The translations under genes were made by a program, and so were the position numbers. DNA of 64,000 nucleotides. It comes from Gemmatimonadaceae bacterium (lineage in GTDB: Bacteria; Gemmatimonadota; Gemmatimonadetes; Gemmatimonadales; Gemmatimonadaceae). Shown piece by piece: positions 17,855-28,500 of the stretch (position 1 is its first letter; each line of letters opens with the position of its first letter). The notes beneath the pieces are model-generated. The model was not told where the DNA came from. It worked only from the letters and a program-made list of their open reading frames with translations, and did no database searches. The DNA lies in contig JACVCD010000010.1 of the NCBI GenBank assembly GCA_016742275.1, positions 62,001-126,000 of the forward strand. The letters run 5' to 3'.

Positions 17855-18744
17855 TGCCAAAGCGCCTGTGGCGTTGGTCGCGTCGACGCACGATTGCACT
17901 TGGTGTTGTGGCGGTGCTTCTGACGGTGTTGTTCACGCAGTGGCAGGCAGCCATTTCGCGAAATCGCTCAATTCCAGATGAGCCGTATCGCATCGCCGGG
18001 AATCTCTATTCGGTTGGTTCGACAGGCGTCACGGCATTTCTGCTCACGGGGCCCGAGGGCCATGTGCTCATCGATGGTGGCTATCCGGAAACGGCATCGC
18101 TCATTGTCGGCAGCATGAAGAAACTCGGGTTCGATATCCGCGATGTGAAGGTGCTGCTCAATTCACATGCGCATTTCGATCATGCCGGTGGACTCAAGGC
18201 ACTGCAGGACACCAGTGGGGCAGAGTTGCTGGTGAGCGAAGGGGATGCCGATGTCATGGCAGCTGGTGGCGCATGGGACCGATCATTCGGGCCTCTGCGT
18301 TTTCTCGGCGTGGGCCGCTTCCCTGCTCCGCGCGTAGATAGACGGTTGCGCGATGGCGATACGGTGCGTGTGGGTTCGGTTGTGCTTGTCGCTCACGTGA
18401 CAGCCGGTCATACGCCAGGGTGCACCAGCTGGGAGTTTCCTGTGCAGGATGGCGAGCGCACACTGCAGGCCGTGAGCGTGTGCAGCTTATCCCTCTTGCC
18501 GTTCATGAATGTGTCTGGTGACAGTGTGTTGCGCGCACAGTTCACCCGGTCGTTTGCCACGCTTCGTGCGTTGCCGGTGGACATTTTTCTCGGTTCACAT
18601 GGCAGCTTCTTTGATCAGGCTCGCAAAGGACGGGAGCAGCGGGCAGCGAACGGTAGTGTGGAGCCTTTCCTTGATCGGTCGGGATACATGGAATACATCG
18701 CGCGGGCAGAAAGGCAGGTGATGGGGGACGGTAAACAGCGGTAG
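17854..18744 (+). CDS. Subclass B3-like metallo-beta-lactamase
   Basis: A 296-residue MBL-fold enzyme. HAHFDHAGG (about residues 106-114) supplies two zinc His and the Asp/His pair of the second site. GHTPGCTSW (about 184) has the third His in its B3-like context, and the late LGSHGSFF (about 247) has the final His. The N-terminal YRIAGNLYSVGSTGVTAFLL is also typical of B3 enzymes. Residues 13-28 are a signal or membrane anchor without a clear cleavage site. Beta-lactam hydrolysis is likely from family membership, but other B3-like hydrolases exist. It is third in the PadR operon, coupled by TGATG. Confidence 0.8.
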   Translation: MPKRLWRWSRRRTIALGVVAVLLTVLFTQWQAAISRNRSIPDEPYRIAGNLYSVGSTGVTAFLLTGPEGHVLIDGGYPETASLIVGSMKKLGFDIRDVKVLLNSHAHFDHAGGLKALQDTSGAELLVSEGDADVMAAGGAWDRSFGPLRFLGVGRFPAPRVDRRLRDGDTVRVGSVVLVAHVTAGHTPGCTSWEFPVQDGERTLQAVSVCSLSLLPFMNVSGDSVLRAQFTRSFATLRALPVDIFLGSHGSFFDQARKGREQRAANGSVEPFLDRSGYMEYIARAERQVMGDGKQR

Positions 18745-18751
18745 CGAAAAG

Positions 18752-18830
18752 GCGGAAGCGAAGGAGCGGAAGCAAGACGGCGGAAGCCAAGGCGCGGGTA
18801 CTGCGCGGGTACTGCGCGCGTACGGCGCGG
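18752..18830. repeat. Two adjacent short tandem repeats (14-mer, then 11-mer)
   Basis: GCGGAAGC recurs at 18752, 18766 and 18780, giving an exact 14-base period. It is followed directly by GCGCGGGTACT at 18792-18802 and 18803-18813 and a variant at 18814-18824 (11-base period). The block starts 7 bases after the beta-lactamase stop. The rest of the gap up to 19024 shows no convincing gene. Confidence 0.85.
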
Positions 18831-19024
18831 AAGATGTTGCTTGGCGGAAAGAATGTCCTGGTCGTTGCTGCCGATTGCATCGAGCATGTTCGCGCCGTTC
18901 GTTGCAAACTCCACCGTTCGTTGGCGCTCGTATGCGATTGGTCCCCTTTGCTTCAAGTTCGTGGGACGGCACAAGGATTGCGCTTCAGGTTGGTGTTTCC
19001 CCACCCACCATTCTGGAGATTGTC

Positions 19025-19369
19025 ATGCGCATTGGTTCCAACACCGTCGCCTCTGCCTATCCGCTTTCATCGCGCCGGGATTTCACCACCATGTCGCGAA
19101 ACGATCTTCGTGAATGGATGAATGGCGAGATCAAACGCGGCGCGATGACACTCGACGAGAGTACGCCGTTTGTTGCCATGACCCTCTACCTGCCGGTCGG
19201 GAACACGGCCGAAGCGCAGCAAGCACATGCGGCAGCCATGGATAGCGAACAAGTCGACTTCGTGGATGCGGCACGCAAGGGTGTGTACGCGGCCAACAGT
19301 CGTGGGGACGACTCCACCGCGCGACTCCTCGAGTCCGCGCTGCTGATCATGCGGAATTATCAGCAGTAG
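19025..19369 (+). CDS. Hypothetical small protein
   Basis: A 114-residue soluble protein without signal peptide or recognised domain. The start at 19025 has GGAG eight bases upstream; longer in-frame starts run into non-coding repeat-rich sequence. It contains SRNDLREWMNGEIKRG, a helical middle, and ends ALLIMRNYQQ. It lies alone between the repeat block and the convergent SRPBCC operon. Confidence 0.6.
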   Translation: MRIGSNTVASAYPLSSRRDFTTMSRNDLREWMNGEIKRGAMTLDESTPFVAMTLYLPVGNTAEAQQAHAAAMDSEQVDFVDAARKGVYAANSRGDDSTARLLESALLIMRNYQQ

Positions 19370-19397
19370 TCGGATTTGATGATGCACGCGAGCGTCG

Positions 19398-19895
19398 TCA
19401 TCCTGGCGCTCGCGACCCCGGCAGCGGACTTCCCGTCTCAAGCAACGTCTTGAGATTCGACAGCACCTTGGGCCAGCCGCCCGAAATGCCGGCGTACATC
19501 TTGGGATCGCTTTCGAGATCCTCGTGCGACACGGTGAGCTTGATCAACCCAGGTCCATGTGGCGCGATGTCAAATGTCACGCGCGAATGTTTGCTCTGAT
19601 CTGCTTCCTCAGCGGGACGCGCCCACGAAATCACGAGACGGTGCGGCGGCTGGGTTTCGAGCACGGTACCCACCATGTCCACGCGCCGCTCGTCGTCCAC
19701 ACGCTGATGCTCCCATCGCGAGCCTTCCTTCCAATCCGACACATTGACGTGCGGCACGGATGTTTCATTCGGTCCGACCCAGTACTGCTGCGTGATGTCG
19801 GTATCCACCAACGCCTGCCACACCTTTTCGGCCGTGGTGGCGATATACGTCACGTACACATAACTCGGCGCAGGGCTCTTCCCGGTATCAGTCAT
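19398..19895 (-). CDS. SRPBCC (AHSA1-like) domain protein
   Basis: A 165-residue START/SRPBCC-fold protein. YIATTAEKVWQALVD, ITQQYWVG, the WKEGSRWEH turn, LVISWARP, and the C-terminal GGWPKVLSNLKTLLETG are the family landmarks of AHSA1-type small-ligand-binding proteins. It starts 8 bases inside the end of the ArsR gene, so the two are translationally coupled. ArsR plus SRPBCC pairs are common; ligand and role are usually unknown. Confidence 0.85.
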   Translation of the reverse strand: MTDTGKSPAPSYVYVTYIATTAEKVWQALVDTDITQQYWVGPNETSVPHVNVSDWKEGSRWEHQRVDDERRVDMVGTVLETQPPHRLVISWARPAEEADQSKHSRVTFDIAPHGPGLIKLTVSHEDLESDPKMYAGISGGWPKVLSNLKTLLETGSPLPGSRAPG

Positions 19896-20208
19896 CGCGT
19901 TCCAGCCTCTTCTTGAGTGTGCGGAGGGCACCAAGCCGGTTGCGTTCGAACTTCGAGATCCAGCGTTCATGGATCTCGTGAATGGGCACCGGATTGAGAT
20001 AGTGAAGCTTCTCGCGTCCCTGGCGCACGATCGCCACCAGGTTCGCGTCCTCGAGAATCTGCAGATGCTGGGAAACCGCCTGTCGTGTCATGTCCATGTG
20101 CTCACACAAGGCGACGAGTGTCAGTCCACTCTCTGCGTGTAGCAGATCGAGCAGTTGTCGTCGAGTTGGATCAGCAAGGGCCTTGAAGACTCGGTCGATT
20201 TCTGTCAA
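19888..20208 (-). CDS. ArsR-family transcriptional regulator
   Basis: A 106-residue winged-helix repressor. VFKALADPTRRQLLDLLH, then MTRQAVSQHLQILEDANLV (recognition helix) and VRQGREKLHYLNP (wing) match ArsR members associated with SRPBCC genes. No metal-binding Cys cluster (CxC) is present, so it is not a typical arsenic sensor. It is the middle gene of three on the minus strand and probably acts on the dyad-containing promoter at 20730-20759. Confidence 0.9.
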   Translation of the reverse strand: MTEIDRVFKALADPTRRQLLDLLHAESGLTLVALCEHMDMTRQAVSQHLQILEDANLVAIVRQGREKLHYLNPVPIHEIHERWISKFERNRLGALRTLKKRLERDD

Positions 20209-20235
20209 CAGCCGTGAGTTCCCGTGTAGTGCGCG

Positions 20236-20676
20236 CTAGTTCCAGTTGTCGATCTTCACATCGTGCGGGTCGGGTAGTCCGATACCGGTCTCGACCAGCG
20301 CTTTGAGGCTCACGAGAAAGATGGCCCACTTGGTGCTGCAATGGTGCATGAACTCGACTGGCTCGCGCCACCCGGCATGCGCGAAGAGGATGATGCAGTA
20401 GTCCCCGTCCTGCTTGAGCTCCCAGCGAATGTGCGTGCCAATCCATTCTTCTGGGCCTTCAAGCACTTCCCACATCACATGGGTGTCCGCACGCGCATCG
20501 CGCACGGCAATGTCAAAACCACCGGCGCCAAAGCGAAACTGGAGGATGCCGCCCTTGCCTGCATCGCCCTCTGTATTCGACGTCCACCAGCCCGCCAAAC
20601 CCTCTCTGGTGGTGATGGCACGATATGTCGCTGACTGGGACGCCTTGACGCCGACCCGATGCAGAATGTCTGGCAT
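20236..20676 (-). CDS. SRPBCC (AHSA1-like) domain protein
   Basis: A 146-residue SRPBCC-fold protein: the N-terminal VGVKASQSATYRAIT, GLAGWWTSNTEGDAGKGG, FDIAVRD, and the C-terminal TKWAIFLVSLKALVETG. It is the first gene of the operon with the ArsR regulator and a second SRPBCC gene (27-base gap to the former). The two SRPBCC proteins share the fold but only limited sequence. The ligand is unknown. Confidence 0.85.
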   Translation of the reverse strand: MPDILHRVGVKASQSATYRAITTREGLAGWWTSNTEGDAGKGGILQFRFGAGGFDIAVRDARADTHVMWEVLEGPEEWIGTHIRWELKQDGDYCIILFAHAGWREPVEFMHHCSTKWAIFLVSLKALVETGIGLPDPHDVKIDNWN

Positions 20677-20729
20677 ATGTCACCGCTCGCCTGAAGTGTC
20701 GTTGCCCTGCTGTACTTTCGTGTGGCAGG

Positions 20730-20759
20730 ATAATAGGCAAGTATTCTCTTGCCTGTCAA
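20730..20759 (-). promoter_or_regulatory. Strong promoter with internal inverted repeat (SRPBCC/ArsR operon)
   Basis: On the minus strand TTGACA (20759-20754), an 18-base spacer and TATTAT (20735-20730) form a near-consensus promoter. AGGCAAG (20735-20741) and CTTGCCT (20748-20754) are a perfect dyad with 6 bases between them, filling the spacer. A repressor bound there would block RNA polymerase; the ArsR product is the obvious candidate. Confidence 0.8.
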
Positions 20760-20790
20760 GCCTGTGCTACTTGACGGTGTGCTCTGCGAG

Positions 20791-21951
20791 TTAACGTCGT
20801 GGGCGTCTCCGCCAGGGATCGGACAGTGTGGTGTCGGTAAGGAACGTGCTGTCCGTGAGGCTTTCGAGGAACGCAATCACATCGCGACGCTGCTGCGCCG
20901 TAAGCGTGAATCCGTCGACATTGGGAGCCTTGTTGGGATTGAGATGTCCAACACCCGCATTGCGTCCATTGGCAATGGTCCGACCACCGGCCGCGTAGTG
21001 ATCGAGCACCGCATCGAGCGTAAGCACACTGCCGTCATGCATGTATGGCGCTGTCACGGCAATATTGCGCAGCGTGGGTGCGCGGAACTTGCCCATGTCT
21101 TCGGCCCGGCCGGTCACACCATGCACACCAGTGTTTTGCGCCGGATACGATGACGCGCCCTTGAGATTGTAGAGACCCGTATTGAAGAATGACGGCTCCA
21201 CATCCGCGCGTCCTTCAAAGCGCACACTACCGGTGAAATTCCATCCGCCGTGGCATTGAAAGCAGCCGCCATGTTGGCCAGAGAAGAAAAAGGCCTCGCC
21301 ACGTTTTGCCGATTCCGAAATGGCATTGGCCTCTCCACCGTACCGGTACTTGTCATACGGGGAACGCATGGAAAGCAACGTACGCTCGAACGCCGCGATG
21401 GCACGAACGACATGCTTCGTAGTGTACACATTCTCGGTTTCTGAGTACGCGCTCGCGAACAACTGCCGATAGACGCTGTCCTGCTGGACAACACGCAGAA
21501 ACTCTGCTTCGCGTCCACCCAACCCAAGTTCGATGGGATGCGCGCCGAGCATAGGTACGAGTGCCTGGTCCTCGAGTGCGCGCGCCCGGGGATCGGCCCA
21601 GGTGAGCGCCGTGTTGTACGCCACATTCGCCAGACTCATGCTGCTGCGCGGATGTGTTTCACCCGTTGTGCCGACGGAACGTGCGCGACCGTCAGTAAAG
21701 GCGAGTTCCTGCCGGTGGCAACTCGCGCACGACTGCTGCCCATTCACCGACATACGGCGATCGTAGAACAGGTGACGCCCCAAAGCCACCTTGGCCACCG
21801 ACATCGGATTGTCTGCTGGTACGGCGGGCCGCGGAAATGATGCGGGAATGTTCCATTCGAATGCGGTTGGTTCGATCACCTTGGACAACATGCCTCCGGC
21901 CACACCCATGGTCGCAAGCGCGATCGCAATCGAAGGCAGGAGGCGCAGCAT
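20791..21951 (-). CDS. Di-heme cytochrome c peroxidase / MauG-like protein
   Basis: A 386-residue exported protein with an N-terminal signal/anchor. The two heme c motifs are CASCH (near residue 80) and CFQCH (near residue 235), followed by conserved FRAPTLRNIAVTAPYMHDGS. This order matches the bacterial CcpA/MauG family, which reduces peroxide or oxidises proteins in the periplasm. The gene follows a small molybdopterin-fold gene with an 8-base gap, so they probably share a transcript. Peroxidase versus MauG-like activity cannot be separated here. Confidence 0.9.
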   Translation of the reverse strand: MLRLLPSIAIALATMGVAGGMLSKVIEPTAFEWNIPASFPRPAVPADNPMSVAKVALGRHLFYDRRMSVNGQQSCASCHRQELAFTDGRARSVGTTGETHPRSSMSLANVAYNTALTWADPRARALEDQALVPMLGAHPIELGLGGREAEFLRVVQQDSVYRQLFASAYSETENVYTTKHVVRAIAAFERTLLSMRSPYDKYRYGGEANAISESAKRGEAFFFSGQHGGCFQCHGGWNFTGSVRFEGRADVEPSFFNTGLYNLKGASSYPAQNTGVHGVTGRAEDMGKFRAPTLRNIAVTAPYMHDGSVLTLDAVLDHYAAGGRTIANGRNAGVGHLNPNKAPNVDGFTLTAQQRRDVIAFLESLTDSTFLTDTTLSDPWRRRPRR

Positions 21952-21959
21952 GTCTTTGG

Positions 21960-22469
21960 CTACTTCTTGAGCAGAACCACTTCGAGTGTGGTCAGCATGC
22001 GCAGCGAACGTGCACCGCGTTTGTCATTCGGCAGCACCAGACGGAATCGACCGTTCTCGGCGAATAGCGGCTTGTCGTTGGCAGTATCGGCCAGCAACAC
22101 CTGTGCATCAGTGATGGCCGGATCGAGTTCGCCAAGTGAGAAAAGCACCTGATACCCGTCACTGGCCTTGGCCAGCAGGTATCCGGACAGCGTGTTGCCT
22201 CGCATCCCTGGTCCAAGTGCCACATCAGCCTTTCGAAGGACCTCGGCCACCCACACACCACTGTAGGTGGTGGTCATGCCGTTGTTGGTCGTCGATACCG
22301 TTGCGCGCGGCAAGGCGGCCAGATCAGCCGGCGACAAAGTGAGCGGTGTAGGTACATCGCCCGTTACGGCAAGGCGCGCCGTTTCCTGCGCGCCCACATC
22401 GGACACCGGAATCAACATGCGCGAAACGACGACCGCGCCGAGCAGGATGCAGCGGGAAACGAATTGCAC
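21960..22469 (-). CDS. Exported molybdopterin-binding-fold protein
   Basis: A 169-residue protein starting at a GTG, with a signal peptide ending near VGAQ. The mature part resembles the core of the oxidoreductase molybdopterin-binding fold (YedY/sulfite-oxidase type): LTLSPADLAALPRATV, TYSGVWVAEVLRKADV, the SDGYQVLFSLGELD turn, and FRLVLPNDKRGARSLRML. It is much shorter than complete enzymes and lacks the second domain. No obvious molybdenum-ligating Cys is seen in the expected place, so cofactor binding is doubtful. Confidence 0.7.
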   Translation of the reverse strand: MQFVSRCILLGAVVVSRMLIPVSDVGAQETARLAVTGDVPTPLTLSPADLAALPRATVSTTNNGMTTTYSGVWVAEVLRKADVALGPGMRGNTLSGYLLAKASDGYQVLFSLGELDPAITDAQVLLADTANDKPLFAENGRFRLVLPNDKRGARSLRMLTTLEVVLLKK

Positions 22470-22537
22470 GAGAAACCCTTGGGAGTTGGCGGTTCCCGAA
22501 ATATACGCCGATGCGACACTACATTCGTCCGGTTGGC

Positions 22538-25500
22538 CTACTCGGAATCGTGCCGGACCTCCACATGGTGCGACTGGCCATCATCGACAAGCGGGATGGC
22601 GTTCCCTTCGATCGCGCGGCCATCGATCGTCACCCGTCCCACGCCGCGCGACTTCCCACCGATGTTGCGTACGACGATCTCATACACACTGCGTCCATGT
22701 CGATACTTGATGGTGTACTCGGCCCATGACGCTGGCGCACGTGGTGCGATGACGAGGGTATCCCCGCGTTTCTCAAACCCGAGAATTCCCTCGAGTCCGA
22801 CACGATACATCCAACTGGCGGACCCGGTATACCATGTCCACCCACCACGACCGACCTGACCGACTGCCGTGTAGACGTCGGCAGCCACGACGTATGGCTC
22901 GACCTTGTAGGTCGCCACGCCTGCGGGCGTTTGCGTATGCGTGAGAGGGTTCACCATCTGGAAGAGTTCGAACGCCCGCTCGCTCCGACCTTGCAACGCC
23001 GTGGCTAGTACAGCCCAGAGCGCCGCGTGCGTGTACTGCGCGCCATTCTCCCGGACACCGGGCAGATATCCCTTGATGTAGCCAGGATCCTTCGGTGAAG
23101 TATTGAATGGCGGCGTGAGCAGCAATACGAGACACTCTTCATCCTTCACCAGATGCTCTTCGAAGGATTGCATGGCCATGACCTGGCGTTCCGGAGATCC
23201 GGCACCGGAAATGACGCTCCAGCTTTGTGCGATCGAGTCGATGCGGCATTCCTCGTTCGCACTCGAGCCAAGTGGCGTTCCGTCGTCGAAATAGGCACGC
23301 CGATACCAGGCACCATCCCATCCGTGTTTCTCCACAGCCACGGCATACTGATCGGCGCGGTCCCGGCACTCCTTCGCCACCGCCGCATCGTTTCGTGCAT
23401 CAGCATGAAGCGCAAAGGCGCGCAGCGTGGTGATCAAGAACCACGCCAGCCAGACACTCTCTCCCCGTCCCTCGACACCTACACGGTTCATGCCGTCGTT
23501 CCAATCGCCACCGCCGATGAGCGGAAGTCCATGTGCACCGGTCGTGCATGCCAGAAACAGCGCAAGTCGACAATGCTCGTAGACACTACTCTCTGCTTCG
23601 GTAATGTCCGGCAGATCATAGATTTCGTGCTCATCGGGCTGCAGTGGTCGCATCTGCAGAAACGGCACGTGTTCGTCGAGTACGGTTGTATCGCCCGTCG
23701 TGCGGACATACTGATCTACGACATAGGGCAGCCATACGAGATCGTCGGAGAAACGTGTTCGCACTCCGCGGCCACTCTGCGGGTGCCACCAGTGCTGCAC
23801 GTCTCCTTCCACGAACTGACGGGCTGCGGCCTGCAGGATGTGTTCGCGCGCCAACCATGGCGCCGTGTATACGAAAGCCATGACATCCTGCAGCTGGTCA
23901 CGAAACCCGAACGCGCCACTGCTTTGATACAGTGCCGATCGTGCCCACATCCGACACCCGAGCGCCTGATAGAGACTCCATCGATTGAGCATGGCATCAA
24001 ACGTCGGAACGGGTGTTCGCACCGTGACAACATCCAATCGCTGACGCCATCCGGCGATGGACCGATCGAGCGCCTCACGCGCCAACGACGACTCCCCATA
24101 CCGGGCAATCAGTGTCCGTGCTGCGGCATCGTTCGGTGCTGCGCCGAGCACTATGGTAACTTCCCGTGTTTCACCCGGATTGAGTTCGAGCACACAACGC
24201 AACGCGGCGCATGGATCGATGCCGGCCCCGGTGCTCCCGGAAAGCACCGCACCTGAACGAAGCCCCTCAGGGGCAGCGGTAGTCCCGTTGCGTCCCAGGA
24301 ACTCCCGCCTGCTGCCCGTATGCTCCGTGACCCGTTCGCTGATGGCGTGAAATGCCGTCCAATCCGCAAACTGCGGGTCGAAGGTATTGCGAGCGAGAAT
24401 AGCCCCGTGATCACGGTCGAACGTGGTATGCACCTGATGCTGTGTGTGCTCACGCAGCACACCAAGCACCCACTCCACGTAGGTCGTGACGATGATTCGT
24501 CGCGGTGCATTCGTTGTGTTGGTCACCCGGAGCACTCCCAGCTTCACCGCAGAGTCATCTGCCATACCAAGCTGATACCTCGTGGCGATGCCTGCATGCA
24601 GATGCTCGAACGACGTGCTACCGGTGTCATGTTGCACACGGTAGGCCGCCGGGGTGCGTATTGGCGCCGGTGTCACGCACCACACGTTGTCCGTGTCGTT
24701 CGTTGTCTCGTCCTGGAGATACACGACATCGCTGATCGGGTCGGCCACCGGATCGTTGTGCCACGGCGTGAGTCTGTAGAAATAGCTGTTGCCGGCCCAC
24801 GCAAATCCGCCGCCCCGTTCGGTAACGAGAAAGCCGCCGTGCTCATTGGCAATCACGTTGGCCCAGGGCGCGGGCGGAACGGTGTCACCACGCACACTCA
24901 TGACGTACGCGCCTGATTCCGTCAGATCACCGATCCCGTTCGCGAAGCCGGACTCCGTCAGTCCCGGCTCCTCCGCGATAGGCTGGGGAGGGGCGATGCG
25001 CGACCAAGACGGCAACGTCACCTGCGGTGGCAACGCCGCCGCCGCGATGGTCGTGCTGAGAATCCGGCTCAGCGCCCTGCCATCACAGGGCAGATGCAAT
25101 CGCGCGGTAGCCCTCAGCATCAATCGCGCTTCGGCGTTCAGTAAATCGCGACGTCGTACGAATACGCCACCCGGCTTTTCCAACAGGCCGGAGTCGTTGA
25201 CCGCGTGAGCTGCCGCAGCGATGCGATCGCCAAGATCCTGCAGATAGGTTGGTGTGTGCTCGTCGAGGATGACGAGATCGATCAACACGCCACGGCGATG
25301 CAGGAAGCGGTGCGCGGCCAACAGTTGCCGCAGCGTCGGCAGTCCTTCCGCAGTATCGATTGTCGCCAACACGATCGGAAGGTCGCCGGATACGCCGACA
25401 CTCCACAAGAGTGGCTGTGAACCGAGATTGCGACGCTGCTCGGACTGCGCGGCGCGAAGGGCGGCGTTGCCGTACAGCAGATGGCCCGCCAATTCGTGAC

Positions 25501-28500
25501 AGACGGCTGCATCGGCCGGCGTGAGTTCGAGCTCGCGCAATTCGACCTGACTCGAAATCCATGCCAGATCGAGCGCTCGCTGTGCCGCGTGTGAATCCCG
25601 ATACCGATCGGCGAGTGTGAACGCCCGTTCCGGTGTCGTGGCGACGAGACTCGTAAAGGCGACGGACGCCGATTGTCCCGCAGCCAGCCGCACGCGAGTA
25701 CGCACAGCGAAAATCGGATCGAGGACAGCGCCCGTTGTACCAGACAAAGGTCCGTCCGCTTCGAGCGCCACCGGATCGCGCGTCGAACGCCCGCGCCCGA
25801 GGAAGCGCGCTCGATCGGTTTCACAGCTGATCGGCCCGGAACGGTCTTTCCCCCAATCCACCACGTGGACAAACCAGAGCGGCTTTTCCATCGCGGAACG
25901 CGGGCGTCGCGTCGCAGTGATCGCGTTGGCCCACTCATGCCAGGCCGTCTCGACAAACAAGTTGCTGAAAGCAGGATGTGCCCGGTCCGCATCGGCCGTC
26001 GCGAGCACGATTTCCCCATAGCTGGTGAGTTCGATCTCGCGGGGAAATCGACCGTTGTTGGTCAGCGTGATACGGCGGACTTCGGCGGAGTCTTCGGGAA
26101 CGACGGCGATTTCGGTGCGCGTCGCAATGTCACCATCGGTCCGATCGAAAGTCACCCGATCCGTCGCCAACGCCACGTGCCATCGATCAGCGGGTGCACA
26201 CACGGGTTGATGCGCAGTGGACCACACCCGTCCGGTCGTGATGTCCTTCACGTAGCAGAACTGCCCCCAGGCGTCGCGTGTGCCGTCAGCCTTCCAGCGG
26301 TTCACGGCCCAGGATTCATACCGACTGTATCCTGCACCTCCACTGGTAAGCATCACCGTGTATGGCTGATGGCCCAGAAAGGCCACGTGTGGCGTCGGAG
26401 TATGCGGTGTATCGAACTCACGGACCACGGGCCGGTCGAGATCGGGCTCCGGCAGCCCGTCGTCGGGCTGTGCGCCCCGCGGAGACTGCAGAATGACCTC
26501 TCGCGGAATGCGCTCATGCAGAAGCAACTCGGCAGAGCGCACCAACGGGTCATCGTGAAAACGCCGTTGCCAGACATTCCCGGTGACCGCATTGGTCAGA
26601 GCGACGAGACTCATGCCGATATGGTGCGCCATATAGTTGCCCACGATGGCGTACCGGTGACCGGCATCAGGACGGGTGAAGTCGACGGCATCGCGAAACC
26701 CGAATTCGCCGAGTGCGCCTATGGACTCCAAGCGGGCCAGATTGGCGAGCGCCTTCGCGGGATCAACCATCACGGCGAGTGCCGATGCATACGGAGCGAT
26801 TACCAGCTCGCGCCCCATTCCACGTTTGAGTGCGAGATCAGGGACACCGAATGGACGATACTGATATGTCCGGTGTCGGTCGCGCACGTTGTATGCGCTC
26901 TCACTCATGCCCCACGGTACGCCGCGTGTCGTCCCGTCGGCGATTTGGCGCGTAAGAGCACCTTCGTATGTCTGCGTCAGTACCGTCGATGGCAAAGCCC
27001 GCATTACGAGCAGCGGCATGAGATACTCGAACATGCTGCCGCTCCAGGATGCGAGCGCTGGCGCTCCTGCCGTCCATGTGAGCCGTCGACCGAGACGGAA
27101 CCAGTGTTCCGTCGGCGCATCGTGTTTGGCTATGGCCAGGAAACTGGCCAAACGCGCTTCTGACGCCAGGAGATCATAGTGCGCCAGGTCGAGCGCGCCA
27201 GAGTTCTCCGCGACCCCGATGGAGAAGAGTTGCTGCTGGGGATCCAGCAGGAACTCGAAATCCATGGCCATCACATCCGCGTATGCCTGATCGCCGATCG
27301 CCTTGAGCCGATCGATCACCGGAGGATCTACGTTGACCTCTCGCGCTGTCTCCAGACAGGCCTGTCGCAGTGCCAACAGATGCCCGGCAAGATTACCGCT
27401 ATCGACCGTGGATACATAGGCTGGCTCGAGCACGGATAGATCGTGCAAGCTGTACCAGTTGCAGTAGTGGCCACGATACCGTCGAAGTTTGGTAAGCGTG
27501 GACATGGTGCGTTCGAGACGTTCGACCATGTCCGCAAGCGTGATGAGCCCCAGATCCCGCGCACTCACCACCGCCAGCAACTGGAGACCGATATTCGTGG
27601 GCGACGTACGCATCGCCACGACAGGTTCCGGATCCTCCTGAAAATTGTCTGGAGCAAGCCAATGTGTTTCGGCTGTCACGAACCGGTCGAAGAATTGCCA
27701 ATGCAAGCGCGCATATCGAAAAACCTGCGTGATGTCCTCCGGCGAAAGTCGGCGATCGCGCTGGGGCACCGGTCGGTCGAGATACGGTGTGATCATGGGC
27801 AGCAGCATCCAACCCAGAACCATCGGACCTGCCAGGATCATCAATACCACCGTCGGCGCCGCACCCATGGCCACGCGTCGATCGACCAGAGAAATCATGA
27901 ACAACAACAGCAGGGCCGCACCGACTGCTGTCGCGAACCCCATGGATCGCCAGCCCGCAGCTACGGACTCCGTACCGCGACGTTCACTGTGTGATGCAGA
28001 CTGCCATTCGAGCAGATGCCGACGCGATACCGCAATACGCCAAAGCGTCCGCGCGATCGCGTCAGCTGAGCGCCATGCCTGGTCCGGCAATACAGCAAGT
28101 GTGAGTGCCACCTGGTGCGCACTCGTCAGCGCATCGCGCCCTGCCGCTGCATAGTACGCACGCCACGACTTGCCTGGGGGAGGCCTGACCATCGTAAGCA
28201 ACAGCGACACGATCCACGGTGCAGCAACAGCGGCCATGCCAAGCAGTGTCCACCGCAACAGTGGAACAGGAAGAAAGAGCCACCCGCCAACCAGAAAGAC
28301 TATCTGCCCGATCTCCACGAGGCTGCGCCGAAGATTGTCGAGAATCTTCCAACGCGACAAAATCGACAGGCGATTACGCTCGGGGCCATTGGGACCGGGC
28401 ACCGTACCGGCGAGCCATGGCAACAGCTGCCAGTCCCCGCGAATCCACCGATGTTTCCGTCGTGCATAGGGGGCGTAACGCGACGGATAGTCATCGTAGA

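Noticed and set aside
18834-19121. Plus-strand frame of about 95 codons before the small protein gene
   Set aside because: It lacks a ribosome site and overlaps the better-supported start at 19025 in another frame.
22450-22540. Possible promoter between glucan synthase and molybdopterin-fold genes
   Set aside because: I found no convincing -35/-10 pair in the 68-base gap; cotranscription from upstream is equally possible.
25673-27163. Long plus-strand reading frame of about 500 codons
   Set aside because: It is antisense to the cyclic glucan synthase gene, has no family motifs, and reflects the GC-rich codon structure of the real gene.
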